The position numbers were made by a program, and so were the translations under genes. Below the pieces are notes generated by a model. It worked only from the letters and a program-made list of their open reading frames with translations. It searched no databases and was not told the DNA's origin. Of a stretch of 64,000 nt of DNA, positions 26,903 to 35,406 are shown piece after piece (positions within the stretch are counted from its first letter, which is position 1; each line of letters opens with the position of its first letter). The stretch lies in NCBI RefSeq assembly GCF_029626265.1, contig NZ_JARUBN010000001.1, forward strand, positions 1,984,001 through 2,048,000, given 5' to 3'. The stretch is from Micromonospora sp. WMMD1102. GTDB taxonomy: Bacteria; Actinomycetota; Actinomycetes; Mycobacteriales; Micromonosporaceae.

Positions 26903-29413
26903 TTGGCGGAGAAGCAAGCCGATAGCGCGAGCAGGCAACCTGATCTGGAAACGCAGCCCCAGTCGACGTCCAATCGGCGCGGTCGGCAGCAGTCGATCCG
27001 GCGACGCGTCATCCGGCTGGTGCTCATCCCCAGTGTCGTCGCTGTCCTGCTCTGGCTCGTAGCCTCCGGATACCTTGTTTTTCAAGGATTTTACAATCGC
27101 GAGGTCGCCAACAGCGTACGAAACGTATCGATCCCAGCAGTTCCGGCGCTGGCTTCGCTGCAACAGGAGCGCCGACTGAGCGTGGCCTATCTGGCCCAGC
27201 CGTCGAGGGACCTCCAGCCGCTCACCGAACAGCGGGTGCAGACCGACCAGCGGCTGACCGAGCTGCGCGGCGCCGCGAAGGAGGCGCTGGCCAGCGCGCC
27301 GCAGTCCATCACCACCCGTTGGCAGGCGCTGTCGGACCAGCTCGACGAGCTGCCCAACCTGCGCGCCACCATCGACACCCGGGCAGCCAGCGGTTCCCGG
27401 GTCTACGATTTCTACAACGGACTGCTCGCTGCCGCGACCACACTCTTCGACACCCAGGCCCGGGTGGTCCCCGACGTCGCGGCGAGCCTGGGCGGTGTCA
27501 CGGCGACCGAGTCGTTCCGGGTCAGCGACCAGATGTCCCGAGCCGGCTCCACGATCGACGGCGCGTTCAGCTCGCGCTCGCTCAACCAGCAGGGGCACCT
27601 GGAGTTCGTCGCCCTGGTCGGTGCGTACCGATCCACGCTGACGAACATCGCACCGCACCTGGAGCCGGCCGCACGGGCCCGCTACGAGGCGATCACGGCC
27701 AGTGCGCCGTGGAAGGAACTCGTCGCCGCCGAGAACGCGCTGATCGCGGCCGGGGCGTGGGACGACGGCATCCCCCGGGGACTGCCGGTCAACCGGACCC
27801 GCTGGGAGTCGCTTACCAGGCAGGTCTCCGACGAACTGATCAGCATCGCGGTGCTCCAGGCAGACGGGGTCTCGGCCGAGGCACTGCATACCGGTAACAA
27901 CCAGTTGCTGACCGCGTCGCTCGGCAGCCTTCTCGCGCTGTCCATCGCGGTGGCCGCGATCCTGTGGGCGATCCGCCAGTCGCACATCCTGGTGGACCAG
28001 GCCCTCTCCGTCCGGCTCGCCAAGCTGGGCCAGGACGCCGCCGCGATCGTCGACGAGCGCCTCCCGGCGATGATGGCGCGGCTGCGACGCAGGGAGAAGG
28101 TGGACCTCGCCGTCGAGCTGCCCGGCCACGACTACGGCAGTGACGAGATCGGCCAGGTCGCGGCGGTCATCAACCGGTCCCTCAAGGCGGCCGCGGCCGC
28201 CGCGATCAACGAGGCGAAGACCCGGGCCGCCGGTATCGCGATGCTGATGGGCGTGGCCCGCCGTCCGCAGCGCCCGTTGCAGCGCGGCCTGAAGGTGATC
28301 GAGGAGTTGCAGGACCGGGTCGGCGACGAGAAACTGCTGACCGAGCTCTTCGACATCAACCACCAGCTCACCCAGACCCGGCGGTTCCTGGAGAACCTGG
28401 TCATCCTCGCCGGTGGCCAGATCGGCCGCCGCTTCCAGAACCCCGTCCCGGTCCGCCGGGTGCTGCTGGCCGCGTTCGCCGAGGCGCAGCAGTACCAGCG
28501 GATCACCCTGCGGGGTGCGCCCGACGTGGCCCTGACCGGTCGCGCCGTCGCCGGTACCATCCACCTACTGGCCGAGCTGCTGGACAACGCGCTCGCCTTC
28601 TCCCCGCCCAAGACGACGGTCTGGGTGACCTGCAACGAGGTCAAGCACGGCGTCGCGGTGGAGATCGAGGACGGCGGCGTCGGGATGAACGCCGAAGCGC
28701 TGGAGACCGCCAACGAGCTGCTGGCGAAGGCGCCGACCCCGGACGTGGCCGCCCTGAAGGACGGCGCCCAGGTGGGTCTGCACGTCGTCGCCGAGCTCGC
28801 CAAGCGGGACGGCATCCAGGTGAGCCTGCGAACCTCCGCCTACGGCGGGCTGCTCGCCATCGTGCTGCTGCCCGAGCGGCTGATCACCCCCGACCCGGCC
28901 GGTGCGGGCGGGGACCGGACCGACTCCGACCTCCAGGTGCCGGCGATGGCCGGGGCCGCTCCCGCCCGCGCCGGAGCCGGCCAGCGTGCTCCACGGCCGG
29001 CGGCCGGCGGCGGGTTCGGCACGGTCACGAACGGGTCGACCCAGCGCCGCGACCCTCGAACGGCCGAGAACCGACGGAGCGACCGGGCGGGCGACATGAT
29101 GAGCGAGCGTCAGGCCAACGGCGGCACCGGCACAGCGAAGACAACCCCGCCCCGGCCGGCCGACGCCGGCACGGCACCGCGCAGCGTCGCCCGACCGCCC
29201 CTGCCGAGCCGCCAGCCGCAACAGCACATCGCACCCGAACTGCGGGACGATCCCAAGGCAGCGGACGCCGCCGCACCGGGTGCCGGGACGGCGAGGTCGC
29301 CGGAGGACGCCCGGGACCGGTTCACGCGGTACCAGCGGGCGTGGGCCGCCGGAAAGGCGGACGGCACCGACGAAGCGTCAACCAGCGACGACAACCAAGG
29401 CGGCAAAGCGTGA
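26903..29413 (+). CDS. Conservon sensor (CvnA-like) with nitrate/nitrite-sensing domain and HATPase
   Basis: An 836-aa membrane protein. First membrane helix about 37-60 (LVLIPSVVAVLLWLVASGYL), then an extracellular NIT-type all-helical sensor of about 270 residues, second helix about 335-357, a HAMP-like stretch, a degenerate dimerisation region and an HATPase domain (AELLDNALAFSPP, EIEDGGVGMNAEAL). The usual H-box histidine is not evident. The last 180 residues are disordered and Pro/Ala-rich. It heads a cvnABCD operon; in Streptomyces such sensors work with roadblock, DUF742 and GTPase partners in a membrane complex affecting development. The TTG start is chosen for lack of a better site; ATG 26747 is the alternative. 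Confidence 0.87.
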   Translation: MAEKQADSASRQPDLETQPQSTSNRRGRQQSIRRRVIRLVLIPSVVAVLLWLVASGYLVFQGFYNREVANSVRNVSIPAVPALASLQQERRLSVAYLAQPSRDLQPLTEQRVQTDQRLTELRGAAKEALASAPQSITTRWQALSDQLDELPNLRATIDTRAASGSRVYDFYNGLLAAATTLFDTQARVVPDVAASLGGVTATESFRVSDQMSRAGSTIDGAFSSRSLNQQGHLEFVALVGAYRSTLTNIAPHLEPAARARYEAITASAPWKELVAAENALIAAGAWDDGIPRGLPVNRTRWESLTRQVSDELISIAVLQADGVSAEALHTGNNQLLTASLGSLLALSIAVAAILWAIRQSHILVDQALSVRLAKLGQDAAAIVDERLPAMMARLRRREKVDLAVELPGHDYGSDEIGQVAAVINRSLKAAAAAAINEAKTRAAGIAMLMGVARRPQRPLQRGLKVIEELQDRVGDEKLLTELFDINHQLTQTRRFLENLVILAGGQIGRRFQNPVPVRRVLLAAFAEAQQYQRITLRGAPDVALTGRAVAGTIHLLAELLDNALAFSPPKTTVWVTCNEVKHGVAVEIEDGGVGMNAEALETANELLAKAPTPDVAALKDGAQVGLHVVAELAKRDGIQVSLRTSAYGGLLAIVLLPERLITPDPAGAGGDRTDSDLQVPAMAGAAPARAGAGQRAPRPAAGGGFGTVTNGSTQRRDPRTAENRRSDRAGDMMSERQANGGTGTAKTTPPRPADAGTAPRSVARPPLPSRQPQQHIAPELRDDPKAADAAAPGAGTARSPEDARDRFTRYQRAWAAGKADGTDEASTSDDNQGGKA

Positions 29414-29847
29414 CCAACTCGACCTCCGGGAACGACCTCACCTGGATGCTGGACGAACTAGTAGAAGTTCCCGACGTTGTCTACGCCGTCGTCCTGTCGA
29501 CCGACGGGCTCATCGTGCAGAAGTCCACCTCGCTCACCCAGGACGCGGCGGAACTCCTGGCGGCCGGCGCCTCGTCGCTGCACAGCGTCGCCGCCGGGAT
29601 GGGGCGGCGGTTCGAGAGCGGGCAGGTGCAGCAGGTCATCATCGAGTACGACGGCCGGACCCTCTTCGTCGCGGCCGCCGGCCAGAACGCCCGGCTGGCC
29701 GTACTCTGTGAGCAGACCGTCGACATGGGCACGGTCGCGTACGAGATGAGCCGGCTGGTGACCCGGATCGGCGAACACCTCGGCGCCGAGGTACGTCGGA
29801 CCGCGTCGGCAGCCAACGGCCAACAGGGCAGGGGTTATGGCGTATGA
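29410..29847 (+). CDS. Roadblock/LC7-domain protein (CvnB-like)
   Basis: A 145-aa protein consisting of a roadblock/LC7 fold: LTWMLDELVEVPDVVYAVVL, STDGLIVQKS, SVAAGMGRRF, LFVAAAGQNARLAVL. Such proteins act as regulators or GAP-like partners of the conservon GTPase. GTG overlaps the sensor stop by 4 bp; the next gene overlaps by 11 bp, indicating tight coupling. Confidence 0.93.
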   Translation: MTNSTSGNDLTWMLDELVEVPDVVYAVVLSTDGLIVQKSTSLTQDAAELLAAGASSLHSVAAGMGRRFESGQVQQVIIEYDGRTLFVAAAGQNARLAVLCEQTVDMGTVAYEMSRLVTRIGEHLGAEVRRTASAANGQQGRGYGV

Positions 29848-30202
29848 CGTGTGGGACGGCGACGACGAGACGCAGGCCGGGCGGCTAGTTCCGCTGTACA
29901 TTCTCGTCAACGGGCGGACGAGTCCGCGCAACACCAATCTCGACCTGGCCACCCAGGTCGTCGCCCTGCCGGTCGATTCGAGTCGACTGGAGCTGGAGTA
30001 CCGGGAGATCATCGACCGCTGCGGTCGCTGGATATCGATCGCCGAGATCGGTGCCTATCTGCACCGGCCGCTCACCATCACCAAGGTGATGGTGGACGTG
30101 CTGCTGGAGCAGGGATACCTACGCGTCGGCGCTCCGGCACAGCAGAAGATCGCCGATCGGCGGCTTCTGGAAACGGTTCTCGCTGGCCTCGAGAGACTAT
30201 AG
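29837..30202 (+). CDS. DUF742 protein (CvnC-like)
   Basis: A 121-aa protein of the DUF742 family: RLVPLYILVNGRTSPRNTNLD near the start, followed by a winged-helix-like half (IIDRCGRWISIAEIGAYLHRPL, VDVLLEQGYLRV). The third member of the conservon. Possibly a DNA-binding or adaptor subunit; its biochemical role is not established. Confidence 0.92.
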   Translation: MAYDVWDGDDETQAGRLVPLYILVNGRTSPRNTNLDLATQVVALPVDSSRLELEYREIIDRCGRWISIAEIGAYLHRPLTITKVMVDVLLEQGYLRVGAPAQQKIADRRLLETVLAGLERL

Positions 30203-30216
30203 GCAGGGACTCGAAC

Positions 30217-30771
30217 GTGGATCGCAAGTCGGTCAAGGTCGTCGTGGCGGGCGGCTTCGGTACGGGCAAGACCACCCTGGTCGGTGCCGTCAGCGAGATT
30301 CCGCCGCTGACCACCGAGGAGGTGCTGACCCAGGCCAGCGTCGGCGTGGACGACGTGACGGGGGTGGAGGGCAAGACGCGGACTACCGTGGCCCTCGACT
30401 TCGGACGCATCACCATCACCTCCGACGTGGTGCTCTATCTGTTCGGCACACCAGGGCAGGACCGGTTCTGGTTCATCTGGGACGAGCTCGCGCAGGGCGC
30501 GGTCGGCGCGGTCGTACTTATCGACACCCGGCGACTGGACACGAGTTTCCCCGCCGTCGACTATTTCGAACGGCGGGGAATCCCGTTCGTCGCGGCGGTG
30601 AACCGGTTCTTCGGCGAATGCCTCTACACCGAGGCGGAGATCCGCGCCGCGCTGAAACTCGACGACGCGGTCCCGCTGCTGTGGTGCGACGCCCGGGACC
30701 GGGAATCCAGCAAGCGGGCGCTGATCGGGCTGGTCCGGCACGCGCTGGCCCGGATGCCGGTGACCAACTGA
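30217..30771 (+). CDS. Conservon small GTPase (CvnD-like)
   Basis: A 184-aa ATP/GTP-binding protein. P-loop GGFGTGKTTLVG, switch region QASVGVDDV, G3 motif FGTPGQDRFWF and a G4-like VAAVNRFFGE in place of NKxD, as is usual for this bacterial family. GTG is preceded by GGCAGGGA. The fourth and last gene of the conservon; expected to cycle nucleotide under control of the roadblock protein. Confidence 0.93.
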   Translation: MDRKSVKVVVAGGFGTGKTTLVGAVSEIPPLTTEEVLTQASVGVDDVTGVEGKTRTTVALDFGRITITSDVVLYLFGTPGQDRFWFIWDELAQGAVGAVVLIDTRRLDTSFPAVDYFERRGIPFVAAVNRFFGECLYTEAEIRAALKLDDAVPLLWCDARDRESSKRALIGLVRHALARMPVTN

Positions 30772-30796
30772 TTGGGCCGGTCGACCCGGGACGCCG

Positions 30797-31633
30797 CTAC
30801 GACGGGTCGAGTCGGTCGCGCCAGCGGGTGAAGGCGGTTACCAGGTCGTCGGCGCCGCCGGTCTGGCCCAGCCGCCGCGCCTGGTCCTCGGCGTACTGCC
30901 GGTACAGCTCGGCCAGCTCCGTCGCCAGCAGCGGCCCGGCCTCGGCCGGGTCCAGCGGCTCGCCGGCCCTGACCCTGGCCGCCAGCCGGACCAGGGGAGC
31001 CGCGACGGCCTCCGGCCGGGCCAGATACCACGCGATCGCCTCGTCGTTGGTGGCGCCCCGGCCCGTCGCCACGGCACTGCTGTAGAAGAAGCGGATCGGG
31101 AAGAGTACGGCCTTGGTGAACCAGACCGGGTCGCGCAACAGCCGGGCGGGCCGGTGGATCTCGGCGACCACCTCGTCGGTGGCCAGGACCTTGACGGCGA
31201 ACCGGGCGCTGTCGACGAGCAGTTCGCCGGCGCCGGGGACGGCGACCTGCCGGGCCACGTCGGCGCCGAGTAGGAGTACGCCGTGCTCGGCGAGGTCGAG
31301 CCGGTCGACGGCCGGGAACCGCCCGTCGTCGCGACCCTGGCGCAGCGCCGGCAGCGAGCCCCAGAACACCGAGAGCCTGCGGTACAGCTCGGCACGCTCG
31401 TGCAGGGTCCGCAAGATCCCGGCGACGGTGCCGTCGTCCCCGTCGCGGGTCTCGGCGAGGACGACGGCGAGGTCGATGTCGCTGACCGCCGGGGCGTAGC
31501 CGCCGTGCGCGAGGCTGCCCAGCGCGTACCCGGCGACGAAACGGTCGGCGAAGGCGGCCTGGTAGGTACGGGCGGCGTCCCGGGCCACCTCGCGGGCCGG
31601 AGCCGCCGGGTCGGGACCGGTCGGGGTCTTCAC
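30797..31633 (-). CDS. Nucleotidyltransferase-fold protein
   Basis: A 278-aa protein with the Pol-beta-type nucleotidyltransferase motif GSLAHGGYAPAVSDIDLAVV at about residues 37-57: GS, then DxD about 13 residues later. The C-terminal half is helical, as in aminoglycoside adenylyltransferase-like proteins (LLRDPVWFTKAVLFPIRFFY). Such enzymes transfer a nucleotide, often AMP, to a small molecule or protein. The GTG start overlaps the stop of the prenyltransferase-diiron fusion by 4 bp, so both are translated together and presumably act in one pathway. Convergent with the conservon, 25 bp away. Confidence 0.85.
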   Translation of the reverse strand: MKTPTGPDPAAPAREVARDAARTYQAAFADRFVAGYALGSLAHGGYAPAVSDIDLAVVLAETRDGDDGTVAGILRTLHERAELYRRLSVFWGSLPALRQGRDDGRFPAVDRLDLAEHGVLLLGADVARQVAVPGAGELLVDSARFAVKVLATDEVVAEIHRPARLLRDPVWFTKAVLFPIRFFYSSAVATGRGATNDEAIAWYLARPEAVAAPLVRLAARVRAGEPLDPAEAGPLLATELAELYRQYAEDQARRLGQTGGADDLVTAFTRWRDRLDPS

Positions 31634-33363
31634 GTGGCGGTGTCCCGGATGGCGCACTCGGCGATCCGGTCGGAGACCACGGTGATGACCTGCCAGGCGC
31701 GGTCGAGCACGGTCACGATCTCGTCCACGGTCCAGTCGGTGCGTTCCCGGAGGATCTGGTAGCCCATCTCGAGGTGCTCGACGTCGGCCTCGTCGTGCAA
31801 CGAGAAGTAGGGGTCGTTGGGGAAGGCGACCACCCCGGCCTTGCTGAGGGCGAGGCTGCCGGCCTCCAGGGCCAGGTGTGCGAGGATCGCCCGCTGCACC
31901 CCGGGCAGGGTGGCGAACTGGTCGACGAACCAGGAGGCACCGGCCTCGATGACCGGGTCCCAGACCACCCGCTGGTCCTCCGCCCGGGTGCGGGCCAGGA
32001 TCTCGTCGTGGCCGATCTCCTCCTTCTGGTGTTCGAGGGCGATCGTCCGGAGGGCGAGGTCCGACTCGTAGGTGACCCGGGCGCTGATCATGCGCTGGAA
32101 CGCGTTCGACCACGGTTGCAGGTAGGTCAGCACGGCCTTCTTGGTGGTGTCCGGCGTCGCCTCGTCGGCCAACAGCCGGATCAGCCGCGAGGCTTCGTAC
32201 TCCTCCTGCCGCGTGGCGTTGTGGTCGGCGACGCGCTGCACGTCTGACTGGCTCACGATGGGGCTCCTATCCACGAGGTCGACGGGTGCGCCCGGCAGGG
32301 GTGCGGGCTGGGCGTAGACGGGGAAGCGGAAGTAGGTGGTGAGGTCGCCCGGCCGACCCGCGGCGCGGTAGCTGACCAGCTCCAGGAGCCCTCGGCTCTC
32401 CGCCAGGGCCGTCGGGGCCAGCGCGGCGGCGACGGCGCGCAGCGGCCGGGGGTCCACGCCCTGCCGGACCAGCACGTCCGCGGCGCGCTCCACCGCCGCC
32501 AGGTCGCCGGAGACCAGGCTCGGCATCCGCAGGTACGTCGTGGACTCCGCCGCCCTGTCCAGCCCGGACCGGAAGGCGAGGCAGGTCAGCGCCTCCGTGC
32601 CGGCGTCGGCGCGTTCCCCCACGAGCGTCCGGTAGGCGGTCAGCGCCCTATCGGGATCGTGGTCGGCGGCCACCGACGCCATCCGGTTCAGCTCGTGGAC
32701 GTCGGCACCGTGGTTCCGGTAGTAGATCTTGGCCCTGGCCTGCGCCGTGCCGGTCAGGTCGAGCCCGAGGAACTCGACCTCCCGACGGTCGCCCCGGCCG
32801 TCCCGGTCCACCCGTCGCCGGGCGTCGTCCCAGGCCCGTGCCATGCCCAGCCGTTCCATCGCCCGGTCCAGCGCGGCGAAGCGCCGCTCCGCCGGCCAGG
32901 CGTACAACCCGAAGTAGGCCTTGTAGGCCATCGGGGCGGGCGGGCGCCAGGCCAGCGAATACCACAGGGGTGCCGTCGCGAAGATCTCGGTCAGCTGGTG
33001 GAAGCGCTGTGAGGGCGCGGTCACGGCGGATCCGGCGCCGTCCACGTCGGACAGGCAGTCGAGCAGCATCCGCAGCTCGGGCTCTCCACCAGACCAGTTG
33101 AGCGACATCTCGGCCGGGAAGCCGTCGGCGGCGACGAACGACGGCTGCCGTGGTCGGTCTCCGATCCGTTCGCCGGCCCAGGCCGGAAGCGTGTCGCGCA
33201 ACTCCGCGGTGGTGCGCTCGGCCTCGTCGGCGGGCACCGCGAGGGCGTCACACGCGCTGGTCCACAGTCCGCAGAGGAACTCGCCAAACCGTCGATCCCG
33301 CACGGGGGTGTCCGCGGACCACGGCACGCTCACCGTCCGGTCCGGCCGATGGTCCGGATTCAT
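31630..33363 (-). CDS. DMATS-type aromatic prenyltransferase fused to heme-oxygenase-like diiron oxidase domain
   Basis: A 577-aa single reading frame. Residues 1-360 resemble bacterial indole/tryptophan dimethylallyltransferases (ABBA barrel): MAYKAYFGLYAWP, EVEFLGLDLTGTAQARAKIY, EALTCLAFRSG, TTYLRMP, AESRGLLELVSYR, TTYFRFPVY. Residues about 370-577 form a helical heme-oxygenase-like domain with diiron-type motifs: E444/E448/E449 and H452 (LEHQKEEIGHDE), E500 (LALEAGS), and HDEADVEH giving the H523-x3-D527-x2-H530 pattern. So one polypeptide may prenylate an aromatic substrate and then oxidise or cleave it with O2. It is transcribed from a consensus promoter with almost no leader, and coupled to a nucleotidyltransferase gene. 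I know of no standard family with this fusion. Confidence 0.85.
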   Translation of the reverse strand: MNPDHRPDRTVSVPWSADTPVRDRRFGEFLCGLWTSACDALAVPADEAERTTAELRDTLPAWAGERIGDRPRQPSFVAADGFPAEMSLNWSGGEPELRMLLDCLSDVDGAGSAVTAPSQRFHQLTEIFATAPLWYSLAWRPPAPMAYKAYFGLYAWPAERRFAALDRAMERLGMARAWDDARRRVDRDGRGDRREVEFLGLDLTGTAQARAKIYYRNHGADVHELNRMASVAADHDPDRALTAYRTLVGERADAGTEALTCLAFRSGLDRAAESTTYLRMPSLVSGDLAAVERAADVLVRQGVDPRPLRAVAAALAPTALAESRGLLELVSYRAAGRPGDLTTYFRFPVYAQPAPLPGAPVDLVDRSPIVSQSDVQRVADHNATRQEEYEASRLIRLLADEATPDTTKKAVLTYLQPWSNAFQRMISARVTYESDLALRTIALEHQKEEIGHDEILARTRAEDQRVVWDPVIEAGASWFVDQFATLPGVQRAILAHLALEAGSLALSKAGVVAFPNDPYFSLHDEADVEHLEMGYQILRERTDWTVDEIVTVLDRAWQVITVVSDRIAECAIRDTAT

Positions 33364-33371
33364 GCGGGATA

Positions 33372-33400
33372 GAGTTACCTAATAAACCCCTAAGTGTCAA
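33372..33400 (-). promoter_or_regulatory. Consensus promoter giving an almost leaderless mRNA
   Basis: On the minus strand: TTGACA (33395-33400), a 17-bp spacer, and TAACTC (33372-33377). The expected transcription start, about 7 nt on, falls within 1-3 nt of the ATG at 33363. No Shine-Dalgarno precedes that ATG, which supports leaderless translation of the prenyltransferase fusion. Confidence 0.6.
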
Positions 33401-33915
33401 TGCGACCGAAGGCGCTTTCGAACGAATGAGCTAACGCCATCCGGGAGCGCGGTGGCAGTCGAAGACCGACCACTTCAGCACAGCGTGACAATCGCAAATC
33501 CGGAATGTTCTCTCCGTAGTCGAGAGTCGTTTCCGCCAAGTGCGGACATGCGTATCCGGTCGCCGATCGTAATGATTCCGGGTGGGTGAGTCGATCACCC
33601 AGAGCGAACAGGTGCCAGCGGAGCCGCGCCTCGCCGCCGTCGCCGCCCGACTGGGATCCGGGTCGGGATGCCCGGCGACGGACACTGTGGAGCGGGTCTG
33701 TGGCCGACAGTTCTCGGGCCCGCGCGGAAGGCTGTGGCACGAGGGTCGCCAGATTGCGACATGATGAGGCTTCGGCGTCGTCGTGTCGAGTGAGACAATT
33801 GTCACAAGGGTCATCGCGATGACCGTACGTCGTGTTCGACGGAATCATTCCGGCGCCCCTATCGGCCCCGTCGCTTCCATTGAAGCGTGTGAACGCGCGT
33901 TTCCTTCTCGGATCG
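33401..33915. other. Gene-free segment left of the insertion sequence
   Basis: About 500 bp, less GC-biased than its surroundings, with no reading frame that resembles a protein family. A 152-codon frame at 33390-33848 (minus) overlaps the promoter and has no recognisable features. Joined to the far side of the IS it still forms no obvious gene. Confidence 0.5.
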
Positions 33916-33925
33916 GTGACGGCGG
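33916..33925. repeat. Target-site duplication, left copy
   Basis: GTGACGGCGG, identical to 35294-35303 on the other side of the insertion sequence. Confidence 0.93.
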
Positions 33926-35293
33926 CAGGGTCATTGCGTTCTGGGGTAGCTGCTGGTCATTGCAGTGATGAGGTCGTGCGGGCGACGGTCGGCGCGTCTG
34001 GTGGCGCGGGCGATGTTGGTATCGCCGTTGGTGCGGTGGTAACTGGCCGCGGTGTTACGTAGCGTCGCCATGATTGCGGGGCCGGTGCCGGTTCTGGCTT
34101 GGTGGAGGTCTTCACGGAACGTGACGTCGCGGACATGATGGACCTGATTCTCGATCAGCCACTCGTTTCGGGCCCAGGACTGCAGGTCCGCGGGTTGGGC
34201 GTGCTCGGCGGGGAGGGAGATGGTGTAGTAGGCGGTTTCCCTGGTGGTCTTGCCCTTGAGGGTGCGGGTGCGGGTGATCCGGACGGCCTGCTCGGCGTGA
34301 GGGAACAGCAGACCGCCGGGGGTGGCTACGGTGAGCGCCTTGACCGTGCGGGTCTCCCGCCGGCCGTGACCGGTTTCGCGGCGTCGGTCACCCACCGGGA
34401 CCTGGGCCCAGGGCAAGGCCTTGAGCTGGGCAAACACGGTCGGCTGGTTACCTTTGACCGGGATGAGCAGGTCGGCGCCGCGAGCGGCGACCTCGGTCGC
34501 GTGGCTGGTCTGTGTATGGAGGGCGTCGGCCACGAAGATGAGGCCGTCCAGGCTACCCAGAACCTGTTCGACCGCGTCCAGCAGTGGGGTGAACGCGGGG
34601 ATTTCGTTGCTTTTCGCGGCCACGGTGACCTGAGCGAGCACGATGCCGGTGCTGGTGTCCAGCGCGGACAGCAGGTGGACCCGGCTGCCATCGGCGCGGC
34701 GGGCGCCGCGCATGGTCTTGCCGTCGATGGCGATGACGATCCGGTACCGCCGAGGTCGGGGCGTGACCGGAGGCGGGACGCGGGTACGCAGCCAGTCGGC
34801 GAGCACGGTGGCCAGCAGGTCAGCGTCCAACCTGGTCAGCAGCCGCCAGATCGTGGTCGCGGCCGGGACGGCGCGGATGAACCCGAGCCGGGCCCTGGCG
34901 AGGTCATCGAGGTCGTGCAGCCAGTCCGCGATGGCCGCGAACGATGATGCGCCGGCGGTCACGGCGCACACCGCGACGGTCAGTAGCCCGACGAGCGGGT
35001 AACGCGCCCCACGCGGGGACCGGGGGTCCGCGATGGTGGCCAACGAGTGCTGGAGCCCAGCTTCTTCACCCTCGGTGACAAGGCGCGGTGGCGAGTCGGT
35101 GGGGGTGCGAACTGCGGACAGTACCTGAATCGGGCATGCTGACATCGCGGGTGAGGTCCTCAAGGTGTCCGGGAGCGTCGAGAACTCCATGATCACCTAC
35201 AGGCCTCACCCGCCTTCCTCAACCCCGCAAGGGTCCGCCCACCCCGGGAATCCCCAGTTCAACGGCCACTCGACCAAACACGCAATAGCCCTG
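33926..35293 (-). mobile_element. ISAs1-family insertion sequence (1368 bp)
   Basis: Bounded by imperfect inverted repeats: CAGGGTCATTGCGT at 33926-33939 and, read inward from the right end, CAGGGCTATTGCGT at 35280-35293 (12 of 14 identical). It is flanked by a perfect 10-bp duplication and contains one intact transposase gene. Everything needed for mobility is present, and the undamaged duplication suggests recent insertion. Confidence 0.95.
33931..35196 (-). CDS. ISAs1-family DDE transposase
   Basis: A 421-aa full-length transposase. N-terminal DDE_Tnp_1-associated region (LATIADPRSPRGARYPLVGL), catalytic Asp in AIDGKTMRGARR, second Asp in FVADALHTQ, and the family end HHVRDVTFREDLHQ then TLRNTA. 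The GTG at 35196 or the ATG at 35190 may start it. The last codons lie inside the left terminal inverted repeat, as in compact ISs. Confidence 0.94.
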   Translation of the reverse strand: MIMEFSTLPDTLRTSPAMSACPIQVLSAVRTPTDSPPRLVTEGEEAGLQHSLATIADPRSPRGARYPLVGLLTVAVCAVTAGASSFAAIADWLHDLDDLARARLGFIRAVPAATTIWRLLTRLDADLLATVLADWLRTRVPPPVTPRPRRYRIVIAIDGKTMRGARRADGSRVHLLSALDTSTGIVLAQVTVAAKSNEIPAFTPLLDAVEQVLGSLDGLIFVADALHTQTSHATEVAARGADLLIPVKGNQPTVFAQLKALPWAQVPVGDRRRETGHGRRETRTVKALTVATPGGLLFPHAEQAVRITRTRTLKGKTTRETAYYTISLPAEHAQPADLQSWARNEWLIENQVHHVRDVTFREDLHQARTGTGPAIMATLRNTAASYHRTNGDTNIARATRRADRRPHDLITAMTSSYPRTQ

Positions 35294-35303
35294 GTGACGG
35301 CGG
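35294..35303. repeat. Target-site duplication, right copy
   Basis: GTGACGGCGG, identical to 33916-33925. Confidence 0.93.
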
Positions 35304-35406
35304 TCGGCCGGGATTTGCTCACAGCGTGCTACCGACGACCGCGTGGCCGACCGGTGGCAGGTCGCCGGGGTCCGCCTGGAGCAGCAGCTCGGCCACGGCC
35401 GGGGCG

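Noticed and set aside
33390..33848. 152-codon frame on the minus strand between the prenyltransferase gene and the IS
   Set aside because: No ribosome-binding site, no family, and it runs over the promoter at 33372-33400.
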